From: Climacium dendroides
Taxonomy: Eukaryota > Streptophyta > Bryopsida > Hypnales > Climaciaceae
NCBI GenBank assembly: GCA_950106755.1
Contig: OX467091.1
Span: forward strand, 28,289,538 to 28,353,537
Reading direction: 5' to 3'
DNA: 64,000 bases
The translations under genes and the position numbers were made by a program. A model generated the notes under the pieces. That model was given only the letters and a program-made list of their open reading frames with translations. It searched no databases and had not been told where the DNA came from. Shown here piece after piece: positions 24,301 through 36,217 of this stretch (position 1 is the stretch's first letter; each line of letters begins with the position of its first letter).

Positions 24301-27300
24301 TCATTGAGGTGCACTTGAGCTAGACTCTTGGCTAGGAGACGCGGTTGGCTGGTCGGGGGTGTCCACCACATCACCACTGCCTATCCCTAGAGGAACAAGT
24401 GCACACTGCGCCTCCACAAGTACCGGTGGCGCAACCGTGGGTGATGGTGGAGGAGGTGGTGTCCTAGGCGGTGGATGCGAGGGTGGTGTAGTGACCGCGA
24501 ACTCTGACGGGCCTACCTGACCTGAAGGTGGGGCTGAAGATGACACTGATGGCTGGTTTTCAAGCCTCAGTTGAGGTGCCGCAGGCTGGACCTCGGCCAT
24601 GGGCCTCCCACCCTTCATCCACAAAATCAAGGCATCTAACTTGTCGTTAGCTTCCTTGGAATCTTGCAACATGAACGTCTGCATGCTATCTAGCCTCTTG
24701 TTCATCTGCTATTGCTGCAGGATGTTCTCCGCCCGATCTTGGAGCCGCTTCTCCTCGATCTCAGCAAACCTCCTCTCGAGGATGTCATCCACAAGTGAAG
24801 TCTTCCTTCTCTTCCGCAGATGGGTGGACGACGGAGTTGACGACAGTTGCGTCTCAATTGCGTCTCTAGTTGACGCAGAGGAGCCACGATGCTCTGTTGG
24901 TGTTGCACGAACAGGCGATGAAGGAGGATCGGGCATTTCATCTTGTTGGCAATCCTCTACGTCGTCATTGGAGCTGGAGATCACTTCAAGCTCCTCGATA
25001 GGTCTCTTGTTCCGACGACCAGTGGATGGAGAATCCCACGGGGCCCTCCGCATTGTCTTCGCGGGCGAAGGTGTCGAATGAGACTCCCGCTGCCTACTTG
25101 ACTTAGGCTCCTCCATTCTATAGCCCGACTCCAGAAAGTCGGCCCTGTCAAGCAACATGGCCGTGGTGACAATGTCGTTCCAGAAGGAGGTGTCCTCTTT
25201 AACTCCAACTGCGAACACATTCACGGAACTCATCTGCGGTGATAGAATCGAGCGTTTATCATCAGTAAACTATCATATTAGCTCGAGTGGAGCTGAATCA
25301 ATGGACAATTAAGCTCGATTTGAGCTGAAGTGACACTCATAGTGAGGGAAGAAGGCGTACCACCGCAGCGCATGTGAACTTCCCTCCGGCGAAGACCGAG
25401 AATACACTGTCACCAGCCTTGCAGAAGGACTTCACCACCCACAAGTAGAATTCCATGTAAAGCTCTACGTTGTATAGGCGGAATAATTCCAGTTCATTGT
25501 ACCCGCGCGGCGTGTTGAAAACCGGTGTGTTCGGAGCCCAAAATGCATTCGGGATTTTGACGTCCGTGTAGTATTTGGGTTTGAATAAGAACATGAGCAG
25601 GATCTTGGCATGGGACTTCGCCTTCGTAGACGACATGTCGCCCAGACGCTCGTAGTCCCCGGGCATGTAGTCCACATACTTGCACCTGAACTTGTGCAAC
25701 TCCTCGTGGTTCTGCACAAACGCCGTTACTTACGTCTGCTCCACTACATCCGCACAGATGAAAAGCCAGACTGGGACCTCCTCCAGCAGGGGCTTGCGCT
25801 TCCCCATCAACGACAACATGACGGTGTTGAAGTAGGGAATCGCGATTGTGCCCTTCTGCTTGGACAACACTCCCAGAATCAAACGAAAGTCAATGACCCC
25901 CACTTTCAGATCAGCCGGGGTGTCTACAGTCCACACAACGGTTGGCCATGCCGTGTGTTTGTCATCCTTGATGTTGTATGGCGCATAGTACGCCACTGCT
26001 GATGGCGAGACGAAATTCTTTCTCTCTTTCAGAAAGACCTTGAAGAACTCAGCAGCGTGCTTAGAAATTTCTTCTGTGGACTTATTCTTGGACTTCAACT
26101 GCTTAATCTCCGAAAAGAACTCCTTTCCAAGCCTTTCGAGGAGAACATTCATTGTGGCCGAGGTGACGAAATGTTTGGACTTAAACTCCTTCCATTTCTC
26201 CCGCACGACCTCATTGTCCGCGTTCAGGAGTCCAAGTGATGGGTCAATTTTGTTCAACTCCTTCACGAATTGTTTTTGTTTGCGCCTCTCAATCCAAGCA
26301 CTCGATGAGTAGCAACTTTCCAAAACTGACGATGACTGCTTGATCGTCACTTTCGGATGAGGCTGCTTTCTTTTGTCGCCAAACTTATTCAAAATATGGT
26401 TGGCGAGCTTCTTCAGGTCCTCGTATGTGAGATTCTCGAAGAATTTGAAATACTCCTTATTGAGCATTCCGTTCTCCGTTTTCCATGAAGGCTTGGCATT
26501 GAACTTCTTGAGCGTGTCTGGGTCAACGAGCTCGCCATGTGCCGCATTGGAGATGACCTCACTCCAGAGGTTGAAGACTTCGTCTGGTGCTGTGATAATT
26601 TTTACCTCGTTGGTTATCACCAGACTATTTTTTGCGTCTTTTCCTTTAGCCTTGGTCTGACCCTTGGCGACGTCGATCATGGAAAACCGCATCTGCATGG
26701 CCTTCAGGAATTCCTGCAACGAATTGTCACATTCTCTGACAATTAATGAATGAGCTCGACTGGAGCTGAACTACTACGGGGTTTTGAGGGAGGGACATAT
26801 TCCAGTGCAAATTGAGCTCAAGTCGAGGTGAATGCTTACCGCGTATTTCATCTTATTGATGTGCACCTCCTTGGACCGCCGGGAGCTTGTAACAGATCCA
26901 GAGGAAGTGTCATCCTTGGGGTTCCGCGGTTTCCCCATCTCCTCCCAGACCTTCCGTGCCCCCAGAATGTTCGTGGCCCACGATGGCTAGATTGCTTGAA
27001 AGTGGTTCACGCGGTTGTAATACGTTGAAATGGATTGCAGAATTTCAGCGTCCTCGGTCCACATAATGTAGCAACTCCATACTCGGTAGTCGTTGACGAT
27101 CTCGGGCGCGACATTGTACTTGGGGTCTTGCATTAGTTTGCTTGCCCACACACTGTGCTGTCCGTTTATTATGTAGAAATCGCCGTCCTTGATTTCTTCC
27201 CACGAATCATCACCGTCTCTTGTGGGCTTGTTCACGGGCATTACGCAGAGGGTCTGGCGATTGCTGTGGTCTGGCATATTTACGAGCCAATGCATCATGT

Positions 27301-28282
27301 CTTCGACGATGCGATCCTCTTTGCTTCGGATGTTCAGCGTGGCTGGTGCCTGAATAAGTTTGTCGATGGGAAGGGTCTTCTTGTCCATCTTGTACAAGAA
27401 TACGTCCGTGCAAGCAGTCCAGAACCTCTTATAGGCCTTGTTGGACTCTTCGTAGGCCGGCTTCCTGTTTACCCGCAAGGACTCGAGAATGTCACTGAAG
27501 TCGCAGGCGATGTCGTCAACGTCGGACTGATCTCCCGATTTCTCCATGGACTTCTGTTGGGAGGAAGAGGCAAGGTTACTGGTTTGCCTTTGTTGTCTCC
27601 TAGGATCAGCAGGCTTTTTGTTTCGTTGCCCCCTCCTCTATGTATCTGCAGGAGGTTGCTTGTTAGTGGAGATTTGACTCCCTTCTTGGCTCTCCACATT
27701 CAGGGACACGGTACGGGCCGTTTTGCTTTCCCGCTCTATGGTTATTTTCGTTTTTAGACAAGCAAAGTCTTGGAACATTTGCCTGACCTTCCTACATAGT
27801 TTGTGGCCTGATATTGGATCTCCGTTTTCTTTCAAGAAGACCCTCTCATTCACCTTCTCCTCAAGCTCCCTCATGTGGTCCTGAAAAGACGTAGTTTCAA
27901 GACTCTGGATGAGATTTGTCACGCGGAATGGTATTTTCTCGGAGTTGAAGTGGATGGTGAAGTTGTATTGATCTTTGGCGGGGACACCCAAGACAGCTAT
28001 TTGACAGTGAATTTTAATCGTTGGCAGAATGTCTTCCACCACGTCCTTCACTTGCACTTCGTAGGACAGCGGGAGGAAGCAGCTCATCCCCTTGTATTTC
28101 ATGCAGAAGGCAATGAGCTCTATATAGGGGATCATGGTAAGGCTCCAGCACTCGACCCCCTCGAGGTAAGTAAATTCCCAGTACTCCCCGTCGTCTAGAA
28201 AGTCGTCCCCGTCATCTTCACTAACCTTCAAGACTTCTGTCCTTGTGAAGTATTATTGCAGCTTCTCAACTTGGCTATCCAT
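24301..28282 (-). pseudogene. Gene A1: large unit-1 protein with NGQHS motif
   Basis: Exons 28282-26840, 26713-25361 and 25233-24301 join without frameshift (about 1240 codons). Exon 1: an unknown N-terminal region, then at residues ~355-390 'FYIINGQHSVWASKLM', a pattern recalling the G-x-HR core of ParB/sulfiredoxin-like folds (inference). Exon 2: a Lys-rich region homologous to A2 (RFSMIDV, ITAPDEVFNLWSEVI, AHGELV). Exon 3: Ser/Pro-rich, basic NKRP and RKRRK patches, a coiled coil (DDILERRFAEIEEKRLQDRA) and a Pro-rich tail. Five in-frame stops, all TAA or TAG: 28253, 27638, 26987, 25730, 24709. At 26987 the paralogue A2 has CAG. Each intron contains the unit-1 palindrome. Start chosen by alignment of MDSQVEKL with MEDQVEAL of A2. 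Confidence 0.6.
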
Positions 28283-28323
28283 CTGCATATTGTAGTGTGT
28301 TCAGCATGTTAGTTTATTCATTT

Positions 28324-29237
28324 AGCTCGATTCGAGCTTATAGCTTTAGTTCAGTTATCGCTGCATTTCCTTCTATATGGGATTCAATGTCTATTCGTTT
28401 TGCTACATGTTGACTATCTGTCATTCTTTTGTTAATCCTCTCATTTTCGCAAGTATGTTTAAGTCATTGATGTTTTCAAGAGCTCGAGTCGAGCTTCTTG
28501 GTTCGCTGTTTTTCTCACCATTGAGTGTCCGACTTCTTAGGTATGGATTTAGATTTGTTTCATTATCTAGTTGTGTAGTGCTATATTGATAGCGGGAGAG
28601 CTCGAATCGAACTCTTAGGTTGCGGTTTCTGGTATCATTACGCTTCTGTTGTCATTTTTGCGTGGTTGGTTTTCTGTTGTTGTGAGAGGCATTATGATGT
28701 GTCAAGCTTTATTGTGTATTGATCTCGATTTGAGCTGATTGTCTAGTTTTGTCTGATCATTGCACGTCTTAAAATTTTTGTGATATCGATTTCTTAACGT
28801 TTTAGTTTTTTATTATTTTTGACAGGGACTTTTAGGCTTTGTGGACTTGTCAATGTCATGTTCTTAGTCTTTATATTAAAGTTAATCTTCTTGACTTTTG
28901 TAGACGCTTGTGTGGTTTTGACATATTTTTTCTTTATCATTATTTTCATTTTTAATGACATTGAGTTCTTTTAGCTCGATTCGAGCTAATTTAGTTTTGC
29001 TGTTAAATGTGTCTTAGGTTATTCGTTACATTGTTGTTGTTTTAGTCGGTTTGACAATAACATTACTCTGGATTGATGGACCTTCCTGTTTAAAATCAGC
29101 TTGATTCGAGCTGAGTACAGTGGGATTTATCATTGTCTGGAGAGTCGTTCCTTTTGGTTATGAGTGCATTTACTGTACTTTACTTCTTTCTTGCTGTTGT
29201 TGAGGCCCGAAAACCAAGATTTTGCTCGAGTCGAGCT
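28324..29237. promoter_or_regulatory. Palindrome cluster, unit 1, 5' of A1
   Basis: About seven copies of the 15-bp palindrome AGCTCGANTCGAGCT, at 28324, 28481, 28599 (variant), 28722 (variant), 28973, 29098 and 29223; weaker halves near 29268 and 29313. Perfect copies are 28324, 28481 and 28973. They start about 40 bp upstream of the A1 ATG and are spaced 118-251 bp apart. Further copies lie in A1/HAD introns: 26753, 26815, 25280, 25312, 24261, 22773, 22671. Variants mostly change CpG to TpG or CpA. They look like protein-binding sites. Confidence 0.7.
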
Positions 29238-29344
29238 GGTTGGGTGGTTCTACTTGGTACATATTCAGCTCGAACCCATCTGATTAACGGGATTGCATTT
29301 TCGACATTCAGTGCTGTTCGAGCTGAATTTGCATGTGACTGTCG

Positions 29345-31280
29345 CTAAAACTAACCCTATAGTTGACCTTGACCAGAATGTTATCAACAGACCCTAAGAA
29401 CTCCTAAGCGAACCCTACTAAAACCCTACTCAAACCGTAACACAGACCTTGCTAACCTCTTTAAACCCATGATAAAAAAATGATTCAACCTCCACTAGAT
29501 GCAAAACAAATGAAATAGGCATTATACCACTGAGAAATAAGTCGATGAAGAAGAACCACCGAATGCAGAACTAGTACCACGGAATTAAATTAACAGAAGC
29601 AGAGTCCCACCAAATTGTCCCAAATCCGCAATACTGAACCAGATTAACTGCACCTGCATGGTCAAATGTGCAAACAAGTTTAGGCTGCTACAGGTGACAT
29701 CATATGCAATTCAAATACTTCGTCAATTGCATACGGAATAAGAACACTACGAACCTAAAGCCATTCATACTAAAAAATAAAACACAGAAATTCAAAAACA
29801 TGAAAACTCAATCCAATACATGTAGGACAATAAACCAAGTGACTTAATTCAAGTAGCACACAAAACCATTAACTTTGCACCTTCTGGGTCTAAATTTCCC
29901 TCCCTAAAGATTCCTGTGAAAAATTGCTATAACATTTGAGTTTGAAGATGTTCTGAGTACCAGTATCAAACCCAATGTGCCTAGCCTATTCCTAGGAGCT
30001 TGACAAATTGACGATTCCTGACAAGAGCCTCAAGTGCTGGAAGAGCCAACAAAAGAGAGGCCTCATGTACAAATAGAGAATACTTTTGATTATGAACTAT
30101 GAACGTGGACTATGTAAACCAAGACCAATGCACGTAGCACAACAAGTACAAGCTTGTACAAATAATACTATCACACACTACAATTGCCAAATCCACTTAC
30201 ATCCCGCTAAGAACCAAACTACACCAAACGAATTGTCACTGAAGCAAACTCCATATCGCAGTTGACATACCCGCTAACATACCAAAAAATTGTCACTGAA
30301 TACCAATTGACATACCAGCTGAAAACCAAATATCGCAATTGACATACCAGTTGAAAACCAAAATTGACAAATCGCAGGAAGCAAGACTCACGTCTCCACA
30401 ACAAAATGCATAAGATCGACAGTAACTTACAAGAAAATTGTCACCTCCTGGACTCTTCGAGTTCCCGTTTCCGTTCCAGTGTTGCAGCCACCAAATTCGA
30501 TATTGAAAACCCTGAAATGTCACTTGAGCACGCTCTGAATCCGGAACAGGAGTTGCAGGTTGTTGTTTGCCGCGGCCGCGTACTCCAGAAGCGCACTCGA
30601 GCTAGCCTTACCGCGTGCTCCAGAAGCGTAGTGGCACTCACAAGAAGGATACCTTCAAATTCCAATGGAGCACGTTCTAAAAACCCTAGCAGCTACAGGT
30701 TTTTGTCTGCCTTGCCGCGTGCTCCAAAAGTGCACTCAGAGGAAGATAGAAACAACTCAAGCTAATACAATGCACTCACTTCCAATTTCCGCGCACTCCC
30801 CAAAAAATACAATGTACTCACAAGAATATAGAACACACTCACACAATCACACGGCAATCACACGGCGTAGCAACACAAACACGATCACACGGCGATCACA
30901 CAACGCAGCAACACAAACAAAAAAACACAGAATGCGAAGGAGGGCGCCAAAACGCACTCTCACAAAGACGATCACACGGCGCAGCAATAGGGAATGACAA
31001 AAAAACACGGAATGCGAAGGAGGGCGTCAAACCCTAACCCCAATGCCGACTTCTGCTAATACCCGACACTGTTGATACCTGACCCCCTCTAGTACCCGAC
31101 TCCTTCTGGTACCCTAATCCAACCCACTTCTGGTACCCTATCCCAACCCGTTGCTTGATAACCAACCTCCCGCTCATACCCGACCCCCTCTTACCCGACC
31201 CCTCCTGGTGCTTGAACCGAGTCCAGACCAGGTCCCTTTATAACAACTACATTAATGACTATAAATACTAGTATGTTGTC
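29345..31280. other. Spacer of unit 1, left part
   Basis: No supported gene. Contains several AACCCTA-type short repeats near 29350-29440, repeated GCGTGCTCCAGAAG blocks at 30580-30730 that create chance open frames, a CACACGGC/AACACAAACA repeat zone at 30830-30990, and a degenerate tandem of ACCCGACCCCCTCTGGTACC-like units at 31060-31215. Confidence 0.45.
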
Positions 31281-31287
31281 ATTACTC

Positions 31288-31498
31288 TAATGATAATAAA
31301 TAGTGTTACCTATATTAATTTATTTAGAAAAGCCATAAGTTTTCATTCTTGATGAATATTTTTACCAACTATGGATGTAGAGTTTTCCCACTTAGAATGA
31401 TACTAGGAGTTATGGTTTTCGTAAAAATATTTATGAAGAGTAAAAACTTATAGCATTTCTAAAACAATTAGTATGGATAACACTATTTATCATCATTA
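31288..31498. repeat. Foldback (MITE-like) element
   Basis: The arm 31288-31366 (TAATGATAATAAATAGTGTT...) is matched in reverse complement by 31422-31498 with few differences over nearly 80 bp. The loop is about 55 bp. No coding capacity. Confidence 0.75.
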
Positions 31499-31689
31499 GT
31501 GTAGTGTTACCTGGACCTTTCTTTTGCATTCTAAACTTCGATTAGTTACCATTTTTCATTGTATTCACTTTTTTGACCAATAACCTTTTTGAGCATGTCA
31601 TACGCTTTTTGGATTATACGTTTTCTTTTGCATTTTGATGAAACAATAAACTAATAGTAAATGGAAACTTGTAAAAAGATTTATACCCA

Positions 31690-32244
31690 ATAAATCAATA
31701 CACTTGTGAAGATTTTAATTCTAAGAATGTCATTATAATAATAAATGATGGATTATAATGTTTCCTTACTAAAACAAGCCCCAACTAAGTAATTCCAATT
31801 TTATCAGAATTTGTGATATTATAGGAATACAATAGGCAGGCCATATTCATTAATATGAGACAATGAGTAGTCTCAATTTTATCTTCAACTCGAAGATAGA
31901 TCGTCATAACTCTTCAATTTTGAGACTACTTGATAATTAGAGACTTTCATATATTAATATATATAAAAACCTTTATATTCAAAGGTTGCACTCTCATTTT
32001 ATCTTCGACTCGAGGATAAAATCACTGTAATTGTTATAGGGTTGAAGTCTCAAAATGACCATTTCGTCTCATTTTAACAAATATGGCCTTTAGCTTGTAC
32101 AATATCACATCTTTAAATCTTGGGAAATTACAAAAACATTATGGTAAATGAAAAGAGTTCAAATTCGAAAGTAAAATAGATTGATATAGGAGAATTGGCA
32201 TTTCAAAATTTAGAATTGAAATCTTCACAAGTGTATTGATTTAT
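31690..32244. repeat. 555-bp foldback element
   Basis: The ends match almost perfectly in inverted orientation (ATAAATCAATACACTTGTGA at 31690 and its complement ending at 32244, 34 of 35 positions). Inner parts also pair: GGCCATATT..ATGAGAC at 31839 with its complement ending at 32088. Arms of about 250 bp are interrupted by small differences. A non-autonomous hairpin transposon is the best explanation. Confidence 0.75.
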
Positions 32245-32339
32245 TGTATGTATACATATAATATGTGGATGAAGTTTGAAGCCAAAATAAACAATTAGCA
32301 TGCCACCTTTCTAATGTCATTGTATTAATCCACTCTAAT

Positions 32340-33660
32340 ATCAATTCTTTTCCACAAACATGTAGAACTTGTGGGAAAATACTTTCGGCCCATCTAAACT
32401 GGCCTTGATTGAAACCCATGACATTGGTACCGCAAACTATAGTCAATTTTAAAAGTGTAGGTTTATAAAAACATGTGGGTGACCAATGTATTTTTTTTGA
32501 CACATGCATTGACCAAAACCACATTCAAAAAGAATTTAGAACTTGTGAGAAAATACTTTGGGCCCATCTAAATTGGCCTTCATTGATTTTCATGACATTG
32601 GGACCCAAAAGTACAGTCAATTTTAAGACTTTACGTTTGAAAAAACATATGGGACACCCATTTAGTTTTTTCACACCTGCATTGACCAAATCCACAACCA
32701 AAAAAAATTTAGAACTAGTGGAGAAATACTTTGGGCCCATCTAAATTGGCCTTCATTGATTTTCATGACATTGGGACCCAAAAATACATTCAATTTTAAG
32801 ACTTCAGGTTTCAAAAAACATGTGGAACATCCATTTTTTTTTCACACATGCATTGACCTAACTCAAAACCAAAAAAAATTTAGAACTAGTGGGGAAATAC
32901 TTTGGGTCCATCTAAATTGGCCTTGTTTGATTTCCATGACATTGGGACCCAAAAATACAGTCAATTTTAAGACTTTACGTTTGAAAATAAATGTGGAACA
33001 CCAATGTATTTTTTTCGACACATGCATTGACCAAAACCACATTCAAAAAGAATTTAGAACTTGTGGGAAAATACTTTGGGCCCATGTAAATTGGCCTTGA
33101 TTTATTTTCATGACATTGGGCCCCAAAAATACAGTCAATTTTAAAACTTTACGTTTGAAAATACATGTGGGTGACCAATGTATTTTTTCGACACATGCAT
33201 TGACCAAAACCACATTCAAAAAGAATTTAGAACTTGTGGGAAAATACTTTGGGCCCATGTAAATTGGCCTTGATTGATTTTCATGACATTGGGACCCAAA
33301 AATACAATCAATTTCAAGACTTTAGGTTTCAAAAAACATGTAGAACACCCATTTATTTTTTTCACACATGCATTGACCAAATCCACATTCAAAAAATATT
33401 TAGAACTTGTGGGAAAATACTGTAGGCCCATCTAAATGGGCCTTCATTGAATTTCATGACATTGGTACCGCAAACTATAGTCAATTTTAATAGTCTAGGT
33501 TTATAAATACATGTGGGTCACCAAATGAATGTATTTTTTTCGACACATGCATTGACCAAAACCACATCCGAAAAGAATTTAGAACTTGTGTACATATTTT
33601 TTTGGCCCATTTAGATTGGCCTTGATTGAATTTCTTGATGTTGGTATCTCAAGGTGTTAT
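32340..33660. repeat. Tandem array, ~172-bp monomers (about 7 units)
   Basis: The block CATGACATTGG(G/T)ACC recurs at about 32418, 32600, 32765, 32936, 33109, 33281 and 33453, giving periods of 165-182 bp. Each unit also has GCATTGACCAAAACCACATT and AGAACTTGTGGGAAAATACT. The open frames on both strands here (MGPKYFPTSSKFFL and similar) exist only because the array lacks stops in some frames; they are not genes. Confidence 0.88.
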
Positions 33661-35520
33661 GACGTTCGTACCACAAGGTCCTATAACGTTCATGACGTTG
33701 GTACAAGCTTGGCCTTTTTTGTATGAACTTTGAGGCACGTGGAAATATTCATTTACATTATTTTTTTGATTAGATGTCCATGGATTGTCATAGAAGAGCG
33801 TGATTGCAACTTCTACGAATTTTTCCTTTCTCATTTGCACTTTTATTGCATATTTTTTTGGACTTTGTGAGACAAAGTGCAGGCTCAGTCAGTTTAGCAT
33901 GAACTTTGAGCCACGTGGAAAAGTTGAATTACATTATTTTTTTCATGAGGTGCCCATGCATTATCATTGAATAGGGCGTTTTCAATTTCTATTACAATTT
34001 TCTCTCATTTACATGTCTATTTCATTAGCCAAATGAACCAAAAAGTTTTAAATTGTAGATGTTTCTATGTACAGTCAACATGTGTTCCGTCTCCGAAGTG
34101 TAGAGTGACCTGGATTTGTTGTAATTAAGTAAACTTAAAATTATTGTAGAGAATATATTTTACATTTGTGGGATTTACTATTAAATAGATGCATTTATTT
34201 ATATAGAATACTGAATTATTCAATCTGGACTCTAGAGTTGTTATGTTTTTTGAACCTGTTATTAGTAGATTTAATATTCTTATTAATATGGAATACATTG
34301 AATTAATAGTGCATTCATTTCATTTAAAAAACATTCATGCCTATTTTTGATTTCACAACAATTAAGTTGTTTATGGAAATCTTGAAATTTACATTTCAGA
34401 AGTGCTTCTTTTTTATTCTAGAATTTGGATTGCTATTGTTTGTAATAATTGATTCAAATTTCTAATGCATTTTAATGTATCATTAATGTATATTATTTAA
34501 CATAAATCGTTTAATGAATTTCTATTGTATATATCAAAGTTTGCTCATTTGAAAAAAAATTTACGAAAAATTTAATAGTTTTTAGTTGAATATTTATTTT
34601 GAAAACTATTTTTTATTCTATCTAATACATAAAAATTATACTGAAATTCAAATGATGAATGCATAGGATAGCAAAGACGAACCGGTTCTTCATAAAAAAA
34701 ACACAAAATTTTATGAATTTCAATTTGAAGATTTATTAAATTTTTGTTTTTGCATTCTATATAATATAATGCACTTAAATTCTAACAAAATACTAATTAT
34801 GAATTCAGAAGTACCAACCGCTAGTTAAACTTTAGAGTATTTCCCTGGAAAGTATGCATTCCATAGTCTCGGGAATGTATGATTGGAATGTACACCTAAT
34901 AGTACCCCGAAAGTTCGCTTCGAATGCTCTTTTTTGGCTGTACTTTTTCAAAGTACTCCCTGATTCTAGGAAGCCCTACAATGATGCATTTCAAATTTCA
35001 ACTGGCGTCGTTCTCTTGCCGCCCAGAAGTTCCCGCCATTGACTGGGGAGGACACCTTCGCACGGAATTCAGTCATCTTCTTTCTTTCTTACTCTCTGTC
35101 GCTCTCTCTCTGTCGTCGTCCGTGTCGACTTGAGTGTGCTTTCCCCTCAGCATTTATGAAGGACTTGTATTAAGTGCTACACTTGTTTCTTGCAGATTTG
35201 GGGATGCTTTCATATTTCTTTTGAATGAGACGTACGTGATGTGGTGGTGTGCGACTTCCGTTTGATGCTTTGCTGTTTCCGTATCGCGGGTTGATTGAAA
35301 TAGAGTTCAGAACTTCGCGACTTTGGTGTACTGATGAACGCGTCGGCCGTTTCTATAGTTTCGTAACGATGATTGTATGAAGCAATCTGTCCTTCATTAC
35401 CGATTTAATTCTACCATTTGGCAAACCTCGTCGATGATGAAGTAGAGTTGTCGCAGTGCTGAGGGAACTCCGAAATGTATGCCGGAAAATATGGAATACT
35501 CTATTCAATATTACTGAATC
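33661..35520. other. AT-rich spacer, no gene seen
   Basis: From 34100 to 34800 the sequence is very AT-rich. Short frames at 34854-35133 lack any domain; a CTCTCTGT-rich stretch lies at 35085-35120. Nothing supports a gene before B1. Confidence 0.5.
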
Positions 35521-35548
35521 AGTTATTCCGGAAAATCCGGGGAGATTT

Positions 35549-36139
35549 AGTTCGAATCGAGCTTATCATTACCACACAAGAAATATATTGACTAAGTGCA
35601 GAAACTGCATAGTCAGCTCGATTCGAGCTGACTGAGTTGACAAAGAATATATATCATCAAGTGCACCTACTACACGATCAGTTCGATCCGAACTAAACTA
35701 TGATTCTTGAAGATCTTATCTTGCCAGTTGAGATATAATTATCAATTTCACATATTTGCTCTGAAAAGAGCTGAATGAAGAAATATTCATGCAATGTGGT
35801 TGATTAGCTCGGTTCGAGCTGAATGAGGATTTATGATCATAATGTGGTTGGTCATCTCGAGTCTCCGTGAATAAAGATTGTGATATTGAAAGTAATAGAT
35901 TAGATTGAATAAGTGAGAATCGGTAGATCCAGTGGTCAACTCGAATCGAGCTTCTATTCACATGGTTAAGTTCCCATTTATTCGTTGAGGAGGATTTCTA
36001 ATGCCTTAACTACCTTTGCACCCTTTTCCAAATATACAGAACTTTCAGCCTTTCTAGATGCTTGTATACGTAGAACGTACTAACATTTCAGGGAGTGTAT
36101 TGGATCTCGACATACACTCTGTTAAGCTCGATTCAAACT
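35549..36139. promoter_or_regulatory. Palindrome cluster, unit 1, 5' of B1
   Basis: At least six copies of AGCTCGANTCGAGCT or close variants: 35549, 35615 (perfect), 35680, 35806, 35938 and 36125, with a weak one near 35853. The last is about 80 bp upstream of the B1 start codon. Together with the cluster upstream of A1 this frames the spacer symmetrically, so both divergent genes begin in the same kind of site array. Confidence 0.7.
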
Positions 36140-36217
36140 GATTGTTATGGTTTCATTCGGATACTGAAAGACGTGTTGTTCTTCTGAACAGAATGACTAC
36201 CATTTTTTCTAAAGGAT

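Noticed and set aside
30364..30997. Protein-coding gene in the unit 1 spacer
   Set aside because: Frames arise from repeated GCGTGCTCCAGAAG and CACACGGC blocks; no domain and no splice context.
32475..33431. Several similar short proteins on both strands (MGPKYFPTSSKFF-type)
   Set aside because: They are translations of the ~172-bp tandem array and repeat with its period; no start context or codon bias.
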